DNA of 64,000 nucleotides, taken from positions 1-64,000 of the forward strand of contig CALVWR010000001.1 in assembly GCA_944367565.1 (NCBI GenBank), read 5' to 3'. Every line of letters starts with the position of its first letter. Position 1 is the first letter of the stretch. The position numbers and the translations under genes were made by a program. Positions 1-9,251 of this stretch are shown here, in pieces. A model generated the notes under the pieces. The model did no database searches and was not told the DNA's origin. It saw only the letters and a program-made list of their open reading frames with translations. The DNA comes from an uncultured Clostridia bacterium. GTDB lineage: Bacteria > Bacillota > Clostridia > Christensenellales > Borkfalkiaceae.

Positions 1-30
1 CTTGATTTTTGACTGGCAGGTCTTACTTTC

Positions 31-58
31 ATTGTACACAATCGGAGTTCTTTTTCAA
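31..58 (-). promoter_or_regulatory. possible sigma-A promoter reading off the left edge
   Basis: On the minus strand TTGAAA and TACAAT are separated by 16 bp. It would drive a leftward gene outside the window. The match is good, but the site lies beside a plus-strand terminator-like hairpin and could be chance. Confidence 0.35.
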
Positions 59-82
59 GACTCATCGGTTAACCTCTACCCA

Positions 83-108
83 ACCACGCGACTATCGCGT
101 GGTTTTTC
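83..108 (+). terminator. rho-independent terminator of a gene left of the window
   Basis: Perfect 9-bp stem ACCACGCGA/TCGCGTGGT with a CTA loop, followed by a T-rich run on the plus strand. No plus-strand gene starts before it in the window, so it would end a rightward gene whose tail is at or before the left edge. A hairpin at the end of an IS200/IS605-type element is an alternative I cannot test. Confidence 0.55.
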
Positions 109-122
109 TTTATATCAACAAG

Positions 123-150
123 AGGGGCAGACATTTTTATGTCCGCCCCT
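123..150 (-). terminator. stem-loop ending the yfcE operon
   Basis: A 12-bp arm pair (123-134 with 139-150, one G-U pair on the minus strand) with a 4-nt loop starts 20 bases after the YfcE stop. The following bases on the minus strand are only weakly U-rich, so it may stabilise the 3' end more than terminate. Confidence 0.5.
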
Positions 151-169
151 CCTGATAATGATGCGTTTT

Positions 170-709
170 TCACATTTGCACAGAACAGATCGTTTCTCCC
201 TCGAGCGTTTTCAAGGTAAGCGTGCCGTCGTCTTTGAGCGTGAGGTAGCTTTGCGGCGTGCCGTTCTTCGGCAACGATACCGAACCGGCATTGGCGTAAA
301 CGCAACCGTCTTTTCGCTCGATGAATCCCGTGTGAAAATGCCCGTATACGACGGCGGCATATTTCGTTTTCGGCGGATTATCCTTATTGAACTTATGCCC
401 ATGCGTAAGAAATAAACATTTGCCGCCTGCCGTTATCACCATATCTTCCGCAAAATCGAAATCGGAGATCATTTCGTCGACTTCCGCGTCGCAATTTCCT
501 TTCAGCACGACGAGCCGATCCGCCATGCCGTTCAGAAGAGCGGCAACGCCCTTCGGGTCGTAGCCGTCGGGCAAGGGATTGCGCGGTCCGTGATAGTAAA
601 GATCGCCGAGCAGCACGAGCAGATTTGCGCCTTCTCTTTCAAAGGCGGCAAGCAATTTTTCAATACAGACGCGTGACCCGTGCAGATCGGACGCAATGAG
701 ATATTTCAT
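170..709 (-). CDS. yfcE: YfcE/MJ0936-type metallophosphoesterase
   Basis: A 179-residue binuclear-metal phosphodiesterase of the calcineurin-like family; E. coli YfcE is of similar size. Visible metal motifs are SDLHG near the N-terminus (D8, H10), LLGDLYYHG, KGNCD, THGH and YGHFHTG. Its natural substrate is unknown. The reading frame stays open upstream into tcdA, but the start is set at the ATG overlapping the tcdA stop in an ATGA junction, which begins the protein with the usual [11 protein letters not shown]. It is the last gene of the long leftward operon. Confidence 0.85.
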   Translation of the reverse strand: MKYLIASDLHGSRVCIEKLLAAFEREGANLLVLLGDLYYHGPRNPLPDGYDPKGVAALLNGMADRLVVLKGNCDAEVDEMISDFDFAEDMVITAGGKCLFLTHGHKFNKDNPPKTKYAAVVYGHFHTGFIERKDGCVYANAGSVSLPKNGTPQSYLTLKDDGTLTLKTLEGETICSVQM

Positions 710-1404
710 TTCGTTTCCTCCGTAAGATCGGCGATAACTTCCGAAGCGATGATCAGCCCCATGATCGCCGGCATATAAATAACGGATCTCGGCTGCCGTT
801 CTTTTACGGTGCAGACGGGCGGCTGTACGGAATAGACGCATTTCACGCCCTTTTCCACGCCGCGTTTTTTCAGTTCGCGCCGCACCGCCCGCGCGAGCGG
901 ACAGACGCTCGTTTCGGAAATATCCCCGACGCGGAAGGAAAGAGGATCGGTCTTGTTTCCCGCCCCCATGGCGGAAATGATGCTGATGCCCTCCTTGCAA
1001 CACCGCGTGATCAGTTCGAGCTTCGCGGCCACGGTATCCACCGCGTCCACGACGTAATCGTAAGCGGACAGATCGATCTCATCGGCATTTTCCGGCAGAT
1101 AAAAGATCACGCGCGCGCCGACCTTCACCGCGGGGTTGATGTCTTTCATCCTCTGCGCCGCAACTTCCGCCTTGTTTTTTCCGAGCGTGGAATGCAGCGC
1201 GATGATCTGTCTGTTCAGATTGGTCGGCTGCACGACATCGCCGTCGAACAGATCCAACCGCTCCACGCCGCTCCGCACGAGCGCTTCCGCCACATAGCCG
1301 CCCACGCCACCTACGCCGAACAGCGCGATTTTTGCGTCCCGCAACTTTTCCCAGCCCGCCGTTCCGAGCAGTTCCTCCGTGCGGGAAAACTGCGTTTCCT
1401 TCAT
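706..1404 (-). CDS. tcdA: ThiF/MoeB-family protein, probable tRNA t6A dehydratase TcdA
   Basis: A 232-residue E1-like ATP-dependent enzyme. The N-terminal Rossmann motif [13 protein letters not shown] binds ATP. D-DxVxxTNLNRQI, a VDAVDT stretch and the late QPP segment are typical of TcdA (CsdL), which cyclises N6-threonylcarbamoyladenosine at tRNA position 37. The start is the ATG overlapping the asnA stop (ATGA); an upstream in-frame start would add nine residues not typical of the family. Another ThiF-type role cannot be excluded, but length and C-terminal region favour TcdA. Confidence 0.8.
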   Translation of the reverse strand: MKETQFSRTEELLGTAGWEKLRDAKIALFGVGGVGGYVAEALVRSGVERLDLFDGDVVQPTNLNRQIIALHSTLGKNKAEVAAQRMKDINPAVKVGARVIFYLPENADEIDLSAYDYVVDAVDTVAAKLELITRCCKEGISIISAMGAGNKTDPLSFRVGDISETSVCPLARAVRRELKKRGVEKGVKCVYSVQPPVCTVKERQPRSVIYMPAIMGLIIASEVIADLTEETK

Positions 1405-2390
1405 AGAAGTTCGATGCCCGCCGCCGCACACGCCGCGTATTCTTTTTCCGTCCAGATTGACGACTGTACTTCCCCGATGTGCGCCTTCTTCAGAAAGTAC
1501 ATACAGATCCGCGACTGTCCGATTCCGCCGCCGATCGTCAGCGGAAGATCCCCGCTCACAATCCCGCGACAGAACGGATTTTTGAGCTTCTCCGTTTCTC
1601 CGCGCTTTTCCAGCTGCCCACGCAGGCTTTTTTCGTCCACGCGAATCCCCATCGACGAAGCTTCAAACGCCTTGTCGTACAGTTCGTTATACAAGAGAAT
1701 ATCGCCGTTCAGATTCCAGTCGTCATAATCCGCCGCCCTGCCGTCGTGCGGTTTTCCGTCCGCCAGATCCCAGCCGATTCCGATCAGAAATACCGCTTTC
1801 TTTTCGCGGACGATCTTGTCCTCCCTCTCTTTTCTCGTAAGATCGGGATATTTCTTTTCCAACTCTTCCGCCGTGACAAAGAAAATTTCTTCCGGCATCT
1901 CCCGCTTCAATACGGGATATTTCTCCGCTACGAGTCTCGCCGTCGTTTTGAATACACCGTAAATTTTCCGCACCGTCTCTTTCAGATAGTCAAGCGTTCT
2001 GTCTTCCCTCTTCAGGATCCGTTCCCAGTCCCACTGGTCCACATACACGGAATGAATATAATCGACGTCTTCATCCCTGCGGATGGCGTTCATGTCGGTA
2101 TATAATCCTTTCCCTTCCCGAAAGCCGTATTTTTTCAGCGCGGCACGCTTCCACTTCGCGAGAGATTGCACGATTTCCGCTTCCTTGCCGACGGCCTTAA
2201 TCTCAAACTTGACCGTCCTTTCATATCCGTTCAGATTGTCGTTGAGTCCCGTTTCCGGCAACACGAACAAAGGCGCCGAAACGCGCGTTAAATCGAGCGC
2301 TTTGGCAAGTTCCCTCTCAAACGCGTCTTTCACGAATTTGATGGCAATCTCCGTTTCCACCAGCGACAGCAGCGATCTATAGTCCTTCAT
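1401..2390 (-). CDS. asnA: aspartate-ammonia ligase
   Basis: A 329-residue class II synthetase-like enzyme that makes asparagine from aspartate, ammonia and ATP in the cytoplasm. Length equals the AsnA family (about 330). Typical stretches are the N-terminal [66 protein letters not shown] and the C-terminal [14 protein letters not shown]. It starts at an ATG behind a strong AGGAGG site and overlaps the end of the MmcQ-like gene by 14 nt. The window also carries asnS, so free asparagine made here can be charged directly. Confidence 0.95.
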   Translation of the reverse strand: MKDYRSLLSLVETEIAIKFVKDAFERELAKALDLTRVSAPLFVLPETGLNDNLNGYERTVKFEIKAVGKEAEIVQSLAKWKRAALKKYGFREGKGLYTDMNAIRRDEDVDYIHSVYVDQWDWERILKREDRTLDYLKETVRKIYGVFKTTARLVAEKYPVLKREMPEEIFFVTAEELEKKYPDLTRKEREDKIVREKKAVFLIGIGWDLADGKPHDGRAADYDDWNLNGDILLYNELYDKAFEASSMGIRVDEKSLRGQLEKRGETEKLKNPFCRGIVSGDLPLTIGGGIGQSRICMYFLKKAHIGEVQSSIWTEKEYAACAAAGIELL

Positions 2391-2757
2391 GTTTCCTCCT
2401 GTTTTTCGTCAGATCAAAACTCAGCGTCAGCAATTTTCGTATTTCATCCTCCTCTACGTCGGATTGCAGCACGATACTGATCCAGTGCGTTTTGTTCATA
2501 TGGTATGCCGGCAGAATCCCCGTATAGTTCTCCCTGAGGATCACGCTCAGATCCGGCGGCGTTTTCACGTTGATCACGCGTACGTTCGCCCTCCCTTCGC
2601 ATCCGCAATACGTTCCCGGCGCAGCGAGAAGGATGCCGAACCATTTTTTCGTGTCTTTATGACGGAACACCGCCGTTTCAAAATCTTCTTCAAAGGGATA
2701 ATCGTAACACGCGCCCGGCATTTCCGCCACAAATTTCAATACCGCTTTTTCGTCCAT
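2377..2757 (-). CDS. MmcQ/YjbR family protein
   Basis: A 126-residue protein of the MmcQ/YjbR fold, a CyaY-like small DNA-binding-type domain of unknown cellular role. The family pattern is visible: early YPF, later a WFG and the [12 protein letters not shown] block. Its stop overlaps asnA and its ATG overlaps the glyA stop as TGATG, so it is translationally coupled in the operon. Function is not known; only the family is assigned. Confidence 0.8.
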   Translation of the reverse strand: MDEKAVLKFVAEMPGACYDYPFEEDFETAVFRHKDTKKWFGILLAAPGTYCGCEGRANVRVINVKTPPDLSVILRENYTGILPAYHMNKTHWISIVLQSDVEEDEIRKLLTLSFDLTKNRRKHEGL

Positions 2758-4010
2758 CAGAAACGGAACGTATTTTGATAAAGCGGATGCTTTTCGATGA
2801 GCGCTTTCACGCCTTTCTTCACCTCTTCAAAAGCGCTTTCCTTCTTGCGGATAATTTCCGTAATGAGATCCGCGACCTTTTCGCAATCCTCTTCTCTGAA
2901 TCCGCGCGTGGTGACGCTCGGCGTGCCGATCCGCACTCCGCTCGTGATAAACGGACTTTGCTTATCGAAAGGAATGGCGTTCTTGTTCACGGTGATATTC
3001 ACTTCATCCAGCATTTTTTCGAGTTCCTTGCCCGTGATGCCTTCGTCCGTCAGATCGAGGAGCATCAGGTGATTGTCCGTACCGCCGCTCACGAGTTTGA
3101 CGCCGTTCTTCATAAAGCGTTTGCTCATCGCCTTTGCGTTTGCAACGACCTGTTTCTGATATGCTTTGAATTCCGGTTTCAGCGCTTCGCCGAACGCCAC
3201 CGCCTTCCCCGCGATGACGTGCATCAGCGGACCGCCCTGCGTTCCGGGGAACACCGCTTTATCGATGATTTTCGCATACTGTTCCTTGCACATGATCATG
3301 CCGCCGCGCGGTCCGCGGAGGGTTTTGTGCGTGGTCGTCGTCACGAAATCGGCGTACGGCACGGGACTGGGATGCAATCCCGCGGCGACGAGTCCGGCGA
3401 TGTGCGCGATATCCACCATCATGTATGCCCCGACCTTATCGCAGATTTCGCGGATCCGTTTAAAATCGATGACGCGCGGATAAGCGCTCGCTCCCGCAAC
3501 GATGATCTGCGGCTTCACTTCCAGCGCCTGTTTTTCAAACGCGTCGTAGTCGATGACCTGCAGATCTTCGGAAACGGTATAGCCTACGGCATTGAAATAT
3601 TTTCCCGATACGTTGACGGGAGAACCGTGCGTAAGGTGACCGCCGTGCGCAAGGCTCATGCCTAAAATGGTGTCGCCGGGTTTCAGCACGGCAAAATACA
3701 CCGCAAAATTGGCGTTTGCGCCGCTGTGGGGCTGTACGTTGACGTGATCGCAGCCGAAGATCTTTTTTGCCCGCTCGATGGCGAGATTTTCCGCAATGTC
3801 GACAAACTGACAGCCGCCGTAGTAGCGGTGCGCGGGATATCCTTCTGCGTACTTATTGGTCAGATGACTGCCTACCGCCGTCATCACTTCTTCGCTCACG
3901 AAATTCTCACTCGCGATCAGCTCGATGTTGTTCTGCTGCCGTCCGAGTTCGAGTTCCAGGCTTTCAAACAGTTCGGGATCTTTTTCTTTCAGGTTTGTAA
4001 AATCAATCAT
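2757..4010 (-). CDS. glyA: serine hydroxymethyltransferase
   Basis: A 417-residue PLP enzyme converting serine and tetrahydrofolate to glycine and 5,10-methylene-THF. The N-terminal [22 protein letters not shown], the HGGHLTHG block and the PLP lysine in [14 protein letters not shown] (K229) are all present, and the length is normal. Methylene-THF is also the carbon donor for TrmFO, encoded in the same operon. A 52-nt gap separates it from trxA upstream, with no obvious terminator. Confidence 0.97.
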   Translation of the reverse strand: MIDFTNLKEKDPELFESLELELGRQQNNIELIASENFVSEEVMTAVGSHLTNKYAEGYPAHRYYGGCQFVDIAENLAIERAKKIFGCDHVNVQPHSGANANFAVYFAVLKPGDTILGMSLAHGGHLTHGSPVNVSGKYFNAVGYTVSEDLQVIDYDAFEKQALEVKPQIIVAGASAYPRVIDFKRIREICDKVGAYMMVDIAHIAGLVAAGLHPSPVPYADFVTTTTHKTLRGPRGGMIMCKEQYAKIIDKAVFPGTQGGPLMHVIAGKAVAFGEALKPEFKAYQKQVVANAKAMSKRFMKNGVKLVSGGTDNHLMLLDLTDEGITGKELEKMLDEVNITVNKNAIPFDKQSPFITSGVRIGTPSVTTRGFREEDCEKVADLITEIIRKKESAFEEVKKGVKALIEKHPLYQNTFRF

Positions 4011-4062
4011 TTCTTCAGCGTTCCTTTTGTATTTTTACCGCAACTGCGCGGCGATTTTTTTC

Positions 4063-4389
4063 TTAAAGATGTTTCAATACCATTTCGGAAAGTTTTGCGG
4101 CGGAAGTCAGTCCCACGCTTTTTTCCACGCTTTCGCCGTTTTTAAAAACCATCAGCGTGGGAATCGACGCAATCTTGTACTGATATGCAATTTCCTCGTT
4201 TTCGTCCACATCCACTTTCACGACGCGTACTTTTCCTTCCGCTTCCTTCGCAAATTCCTCTAAAACGGGCGCCTGCATCCGGCACGGACCGCACCACGTC
4301 GCCCAGAAATCCACCACGACGGGTTTATCGGACGCCAACGCCGCGGCAAATTCTTCTTTTCCGATAATTTCTTCAATCAGTTTGCTCAT
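4063..4389 (-). CDS. trxA: thioredoxin
   Basis: A 108-residue thioredoxin with the canonical redox motif FWATWCGPC and the cis-proline loop ASIPTLMVFKNG. It reduces cytoplasmic protein disulfides, normally recycled by thioredoxin reductase (not in this window). Its first 17 nt overlap the end of the RseC-like gene, another redox-associated membrane protein, which suggests a joint redox function. Confidence 0.95.
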   Translation of the reverse strand: MSKLIEEIIGKEEFAAALASDKPVVVDFWATWCGPCRMQAPVLEEFAKEAEGKVRVVKVDVDENEEIAYQYKIASIPTLMVFKNGESVEKSVGLTSAAKLSEMVLKHL

Positions 4390-4816
4390 CTTTCACTTCT
4401 CCTTTTTCTTCATTCTTTATGATTTTCACAATCGTCGGACAAAAACCGCGGATCTTCGAGATCCGTTTATCGACGAGCGCCAGGATGATAAACCATAGCG
4501 CCAGCGTTCCGACGCATAATAACAGTATGAAAACTTCTTCCGCATTCAATGCATAACAAATGCCGATTTCCGCCGCAAGCAAAAGAAGCGGGGCGAGGAA
4601 TACCAGCAGCGACGATAAGAGAACCGTATTTTTTTCCGCGCTGATCACCACCGAATCGCCTTCCTTCGCGCCGATGTCGTTCGTCGCCTTGAAATCGACG
4701 TTCGCCGCATTCTTCTTCATGCCGCACATTCCGCACTTCGCGCATTCTTCCCGGCGCGCGACGCGCACCACCGCATAATTCTGTTCCGTTCCGATCACTT
4801 TGCCGTATTCCGTCAT
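4373..4816 (-). CDS. RseC/MucC-like SoxR-reducing system membrane protein
   Basis: A 147-residue protein with a short N-terminal domain bearing a Cys cluster (CAKCGMCG), two predicted membrane segments (about residues 66-86 and 92-114) and a basic C-terminal tail. This is the layout of the RseC/MucC positive-regulator family, whose members sit with Rnf or SoxR-reducing systems. No Rnf genes are nearby. It is placed 3 nt after hisS and overlaps trxA. The exact role is unknown. Confidence 0.75.
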   Translation of the reverse strand: MTEYGKVIGTEQNYAVVRVARREECAKCGMCGMKKNAANVDFKATNDIGAKEGDSVVISAEKNTVLLSSLLVFLAPLLLLAAEIGICYALNAEEVFILLLCVGTLALWFIILALVDKRISKIRGFCPTIVKIIKNEEKGEVKDEQTD

Positions 4817-4819
4817 ATA

Positions 4820-6064
4820 TCAAAACTCGTCTTCCAGCCGATCCAGGGAAACTTTCCGTTTTTCCCCGTCGTTCATCCGTTTGATCTCGGCTTCACCGCT
4901 CTCCAGCTCGCTGTCGCCGAGCACGATCACGTTTTCCGCGCCGATCTTGTCCGCATATTTCATCTGCGCCTTCAGACTTCTGCCCGCATGATCGGTTTCC
5001 GCCGCCACGCCTTTCGCCCTCAGACGGTAGACAAGTCTGAACGCCTGTTCATATGCGCGTTCTCCCATAGGCGCAACGTATACCTTTACGTGCGGTTCTT
5101 CCGGAACTTTCACGCCGAGATTGTCCATCAGCAAAAGCAGCCTTTCCAACCCCAATCCGAAACCGACGCCGCAAAGGGCGGGTCCGCCCATCGATTCGAC
5201 AAGCCCGTCGTATCTTCCGCCGCCGCATACCGTTCCCTGCGCGCCGATGGCGGTGGATACGAACTCGAAGACCGTTTTGGTATAATAATCCAGTCCCCTC
5301 ACGATATCGGGATCGATCTTATATTCCACGCCGCACGCCGTCAGCAGGCTCTTTACCCGCTCGAAATGCGCCTTACAATCCTCACAGAGATAATCGAGAA
5401 TACGCGGCGCTTCCGCGGTGACTTTTTTGCAGTTTTCATCCTTGCAGTCGAGAACGCGCAGCGGATTTTTTTCCGCGCGCTCGCGGCACAGCGGACATAA
5501 TTCCTCTTCCCGCGATTTCAGATACGCTCGCAGCGCGTCGTTATATTCCGCGCGGCAGATTTTGCAGCCGATACTGTTGAGATTGAGCGAAAGCTCCCTG
5601 ATCCCCACGCGTTCCAGAAAGGTCTTTGCCAGCAGAATCACTTCCGCGTCGGTATCCGCGCCCTCTCCGCCGAAGATCTCCACGCCGAATTGATGAAACT
5701 CCCTGAGTCTGCCCGCCTGCGGACGTTCGTAACGGAAACACGGCGTGAGATAAAAGAGCTTCGACGGCAGCGTTTCGTTGAACAGCCCGTTTTCGATAAA
5801 CGAGCGGACTACCGCGGACGTTCCTTCCGGTTTCAGCGTTACGCTCCTGTTTCCCTTATCGAGAAACGTATACATCTCCTTGTTCACGATGTCCGTGGTA
5901 TCGCCTACGCCGCGGGCAAACACCTCCGTGTGCTCGAACACGGGAGTGCGGATTTCCTTTACGTTGAAATCCGCCGCCGTCTTCCGCGCGATCTTTTCGA
6001 TATATTGCCATCTGTATGCTTCTTTCGGCAGAACGTCTTTCGTCCCTTTGGGTATGTTGATCAT
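4820..6064 (-). CDS. hisS: histidyl-tRNA synthetase
   Basis: A 414-residue class II synthetase. Motif 1 region (IPKGTKDVLP), motif 2 (FRYERPQAGRLREFHQFGVE) and the histidine signatures (GLDYYTKTVFEF and GGGRYDGLV) are seen, followed by the C-terminal anticodon-binding domain (from about residue 328). Length is normal. It stands 17 nt after hslU and 3 nt before the RseC-like gene, so it is transcribed with the protease and redox genes. Confidence 0.97.
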   Translation of the reverse strand: MINIPKGTKDVLPKEAYRWQYIEKIARKTAADFNVKEIRTPVFEHTEVFARGVGDTTDIVNKEMYTFLDKGNRSVTLKPEGTSAVVRSFIENGLFNETLPSKLFYLTPCFRYERPQAGRLREFHQFGVEIFGGEGADTDAEVILLAKTFLERVGIRELSLNLNSIGCKICRAEYNDALRAYLKSREEELCPLCRERAEKNPLRVLDCKDENCKKVTAEAPRILDYLCEDCKAHFERVKSLLTACGVEYKIDPDIVRGLDYYTKTVFEFVSTAIGAQGTVCGGGRYDGLVESMGGPALCGVGFGLGLERLLLLMDNLGVKVPEEPHVKVYVAPMGERAYEQAFRLVYRLRAKGVAAETDHAGRSLKAQMKYADKIGAENVIVLGDSELESGEAEIKRMNDGEKRKVSLDRLEDEF

Positions 6065-6081
6065 GTGCGTTTCCTTATTTT

Positions 6082-7392
6082 TTATAATATGAATTTCTTA
6101 AAGTCTTTCTGTTTTTCCGCCTCGCCCAGACGGTTGATCACATACTGTTTGTCAATCAAAACCTCCGTGTCCGGCGTCTTGTCGCTGGCGTTGAAAGATA
6201 TATCTTCGATGAGCTGTTCCATCACCGTATGCAATCTGCGCGCTCCGATGTCCTCGCTCGTCGCGTTCATGTTTTCCGCGACGGCGGCGATCTCCTCGAT
6301 GGCGTCCTTGGTGAACTTCAGATCGATGTGATCGACGCCCAGAAGCGTTGCATACTGCAGCGTAATCGCGTTCTGCGGCGTGGTGAGAATGTCGACGAAA
6401 TCCTTCTTCGTCAGGGAATTGAGCTCCACCAGAATGGGGAACCGTCCCTGCAGTTCGGGGATCAGATCGCTCACCTTGGATACGTGGAACGCGCCCGCCG
6501 CGATGAACAAAATGAAATCGGTCTTGACCGCGCCGTATTTCGTCATGACGGTGGATCCTTCCACGATCGGCAGAATATCCCGCTGCACGCCCTCTCTCGA
6601 TACGTCCGCGCCGCCCGTCTTTCCCTTCGCCGCGATTTTGTCGATCTCGTCGATAAAGATGATGCCTTCCTGTTCCGCGCGGCGCACCGCTTCCGTGATC
6701 ACCGCGTCGTTATCGATGAGTTTATCGCTCTCTTCCGCGACGATCATCTTGCGCGCGTCCTTCAGCGAAAGACGGCGCTTTTTCTTCTTTTTCGGCAGAA
6801 AATCTCCGAATATGCTTCCGATATTGATCTCCGTACCGCTCCCCGGCACCAACTCCATCGCCTTCGGCGCGTCGTTGACTTCGATCTCCACCGTTTCGTT
6901 GTCGAAATATCCTTTGCGGTATTTATCCGTGATCTCCGCAAGAAAGACCTCTTCCGGCGTTTCGCCTCTCTCGGTCTTTCTGTTCTCCGCCACAATCCGC
7001 ACAAGACGGTTTTCCGCAACCTGTTCGGCTTTATTCTGCACTTTGACAAACTGCTCTTCCTTGACGAGGCGCACACTGCATTCCACCAGATCGCGGATCA
7101 TCGACTCCACGTCTCTGCCTACGTAACCGACTTCGGTATACTTCGTCGCTTCCACCTTGATAAACGGCGCGCCGACGAGTTTCGCAAGCCGTCTTGCGAT
7201 CTCCGTTTTCCCGACGCCCGTCGGTCCCTTCATGATGATGTTTTTCGGCGTGATCTCTTCCCTGAGTTCCGCCGGCAGCTGAGAACGGCGATAGCGGTTT
7301 CTCAACGCGATCGCTACCGCTTTTTTCGCTTCCGTCTGCCCTATGATATATTTATCGAGTTCCAGTACGATTTCTTTCGGCGATAAATTCAT
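6082..7392 (-). CDS. hslU: ATP-dependent protease ATPase subunit HslU (ClpY)
   Basis: A 436-residue AAA+ unfoldase hexamer that feeds the HslV peptidase. Walker [10 protein letters not shown] lies near residues 56-64, the pore loop [10 protein letters not shown] follows, and Walker [12 protein letters not shown] is in the second half; the intermediate domain lies between them. The C-terminus (KDFKKFIL) matches the tail that docks into HslV. It follows hslV by 15 nt. Confidence 0.97.
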   Translation of the reverse strand: MNLSPKEIVLELDKYIIGQTEAKKAVAIALRNRYRRSQLPAELREEITPKNIIMKGPTGVGKTEIARRLAKLVGAPFIKVEATKYTEVGYVGRDVESMIRDLVECSVRLVKEEQFVKVQNKAEQVAENRLVRIVAENRKTERGETPEEVFLAEITDKYRKGYFDNETVEIEVNDAPKAMELVPGSGTEINIGSIFGDFLPKKKKKRRLSLKDARKMIVAEESDKLIDNDAVITEAVRRAEQEGIIFIDEIDKIAAKGKTGGADVSREGVQRDILPIVEGSTVMTKYGAVKTDFILFIAAGAFHVSKVSDLIPELQGRFPILVELNSLTKKDFVDILTTPQNAITLQYATLLGVDHIDLKFTKDAIEEIAAVAENMNATSEDIGARRLHTVMEQLIEDISFNASDKTPDTEVLIDKQYVINRLGEAEKQKDFKKFIL

Positions 7393-7407
7393 ACGCTTTT
7401 CCTCCTT

Positions 7408-7947
7408 TTACACCGTTTCGCACGTGATGTGATCGTTTGTGAACACGCAGATCTCGCTCGCTATCCCCAACGCTTTCCTCGCGATGGTCTCTGCGTCGTA
7501 ATCGGTCTCCTTGACGAGCGCGCGCGCCGCCGCAAGCGCGTAATTTCCGCCGCTCCCGATCGCACAGACCCCGCCGTCCGGCTCGATCACTTCTCCCGAC
7601 CCCGACACGATCAGCATCGTGCTTTCGTCGGCAGTGATCATCATCGCTTCCAATCTGCGCGCAACTTTGTCGTTCCGCCACAGTTCCGCAAGTTCCACCG
7701 CGCTCCTCAGCAGATTCCCGGAAAATTTGTTGAGCATTTCCTCAAACCGTTCGCTCAGCGTGAAGGCGTCCGCCACGCTGCCCGCAAACCCGAAAATCAC
7801 TTTCCCGTTGAATATACGGCGAACCTTCACCGCGTTATTTTTAAATATCACAGATTCCGACATCGTCACCTGTCCGTCTCCGGCGATCGCCGTCTTTCCG
7901 TTCTTCTTCACGGCGCAGATCGTCGTTCCCCTGAATTCGTTACTCAT
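7408..7947 (-). CDS. hslV: ATP-dependent protease peptidase subunit HslV (ClpQ)
   Basis: A 179-residue proteasome-beta-like N-terminal nucleophile hydrolase. The catalytic threonine is T8, in GTTICAV, so a 7-residue leader must be removed. AGDGQVTM and the late [14 protein letters not shown] block are family hallmarks. Paired with hslU downstream and overlapping trmFO in an ATGA junction. The Thr nucleophile differs from B. subtilis ClpQ, which uses serine. Confidence 0.97.
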   Translation of the reverse strand: MSNEFRGTTICAVKKNGKTAIAGDGQVTMSESVIFKNNAVKVRRIFNGKVIFGFAGSVADAFTLSERFEEMLNKFSGNLLRSAVELAELWRNDKVARRLEAMMITADESTMLIVSGSGEVIEPDGGVCAIGSGGNYALAAARALVKETDYDAETIARKALGIASEICVFTNDHITCETV

Positions 7948-9251
7948 AATCCATACTCCTTTTTGATCGTTTCTATTCTTTCAAGCGCGCGCGTCGCATA
8001 ATCCCTGCGTTTCAGCGCCTTATCTTTGTATATGCCGCCGAGCGGCTCTAAAATTCCGTAATTGGCATTCATCGGCTGAAAATCCTCCGCCGAAGAAACG
8101 TAATACGCCAATGCTCCCATCACCGTCTTCCGCGTGAAATCCACGCTTTCTTTTCCTTCGGCGCGTCGCAATGCGTTGATCGCCGCCATCATGCCCGAAG
8201 CCACGCTCTCCACATATCCTTCCACGCCGGTGATCTGCCCCGCAAAATAGAGTTCGGGCCGGTTTTTCAGAGCAAAATCCCGACCGAGAACCTTCGGCGA
8301 ATCGATAAACGTGTTGCGGTGCATCACGCCGTAACGGAGATATTCCGCGTTTTTCAAAGCAGGAATCATGGAAAATACGCGCTTTTGCTCTCCCCATTTC
8401 AGATTGGTCTGAAATCCGACGAGATTGAACATCGTGCCTTCGGCATCCTCCCGGCGAAGCTGTACGCACGCGTACCCCCGTTTCTTCGTACGCGGGTCAT
8501 ATAATCCGACGGGTTTGAGCATCCCGAACCGCAACGTATCGATCCCGCGCGACGCCATCACTTCCACCGGCATACAGCCTTCGAAAAACGCGCCTTTTTC
8601 AAATTCTTTCTGCTCCGCCCGTTCCGCGGATACGAGCGCATGGACAAACGCTTCGTACGTTTCCTTATCCATCGGACAGTTCAGATGATCGCCGTTGCCT
8701 TTTCCGTATCTGTCCCCGTAAAACGCGTGCTCCATGTCGATCGATTCCGCCGAAATGATCGGCGACGCGGCGTCGTAGAAGAAAAGACAGTCTCCCGTGA
8801 CTTTTTGAATTTCTCCCGAAAGCGCCGCCGTGGTCAACGGTCCCGTCGCGACGATCGTGATGTCGTCAGAACAAAAGGAATCGACTTCTTTACAAACCGT
8901 CGTGATGTTCGGTTCTTGCAGAATTCTTTGCGTAAGCAGTTCCGCAAAGCGCGTCCGGTCGACGGCAAGCGCATTCCCCGCCGGTATGCGACATTCGTCC
9001 GCCGCGCGGATCACGGCGGATCCCAACAAGCGCAGCTCCTCTTTCAGCAGCCCGCAGGCATTGTTTTCGTAATCGTTGCTTTTCAGGGAATTGCTGCAGA
9101 CAAGTTCCGCGTAATTTCCGCTGTGATGCGCCGGCGTCATCGCTTTCGGCTTGATGTCGTAAAGCGTGACGGCAACGCCGCGCGCCGCAAGAAACAGCGC
9201 CGCTTCCGTCCCGGCAAGACCGCCGCCGATTACGTTAATTTTTTTGTTCAT
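7944..9251 (-). CDS. trmFO: methylene-THF--tRNA (uracil-5-)-methyltransferase TrmFO
   Basis: A 435-residue FAD enzyme that makes m5U54 in the tRNA T-loop using methylene-THF and NAD(P)H. The N-terminal dinucleotide-binding motif [10 protein letters not shown], the [11 protein letters not shown] segment, the catalytic-Cys region, [11 protein letters not shown], and the [12 protein letters not shown] block are typical. Overlaps topA by 17 nt and hslV by 4 nt; the topA-trmFO-hslV-hslU order is a common Bacillota arrangement. Confidence 0.97.
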   Translation of the reverse strand: MNKKINVIGGGLAGTEAALFLAARGVAVTLYDIKPKAMTPAHHSGNYAELVCSNSLKSNDYENNACGLLKEELRLLGSAVIRAADECRIPAGNALAVDRTRFAELLTQRILQEPNITTVCKEVDSFCSDDITIVATGPLTTAALSGEIQKVTGDCLFFYDAASPIISAESIDMEHAFYGDRYGKGNGDHLNCPMDKETYEAFVHALVSAERAEQKEFEKGAFFEGCMPVEVMASRGIDTLRFGMLKPVGLYDPRTKKRGYACVQLRREDAEGTMFNLVGFQTNLKWGEQKRVFSMIPALKNAEYLRYGVMHRNTFIDSPKVLGRDFALKNRPELYFAGQITGVEGYVESVASGMMAAINALRRAEGKESVDFTRKTVMGALAYYVSSAEDFQPMNANYGILEPLGGIYKDKALKRRDYATRALERIETIKKEYGL

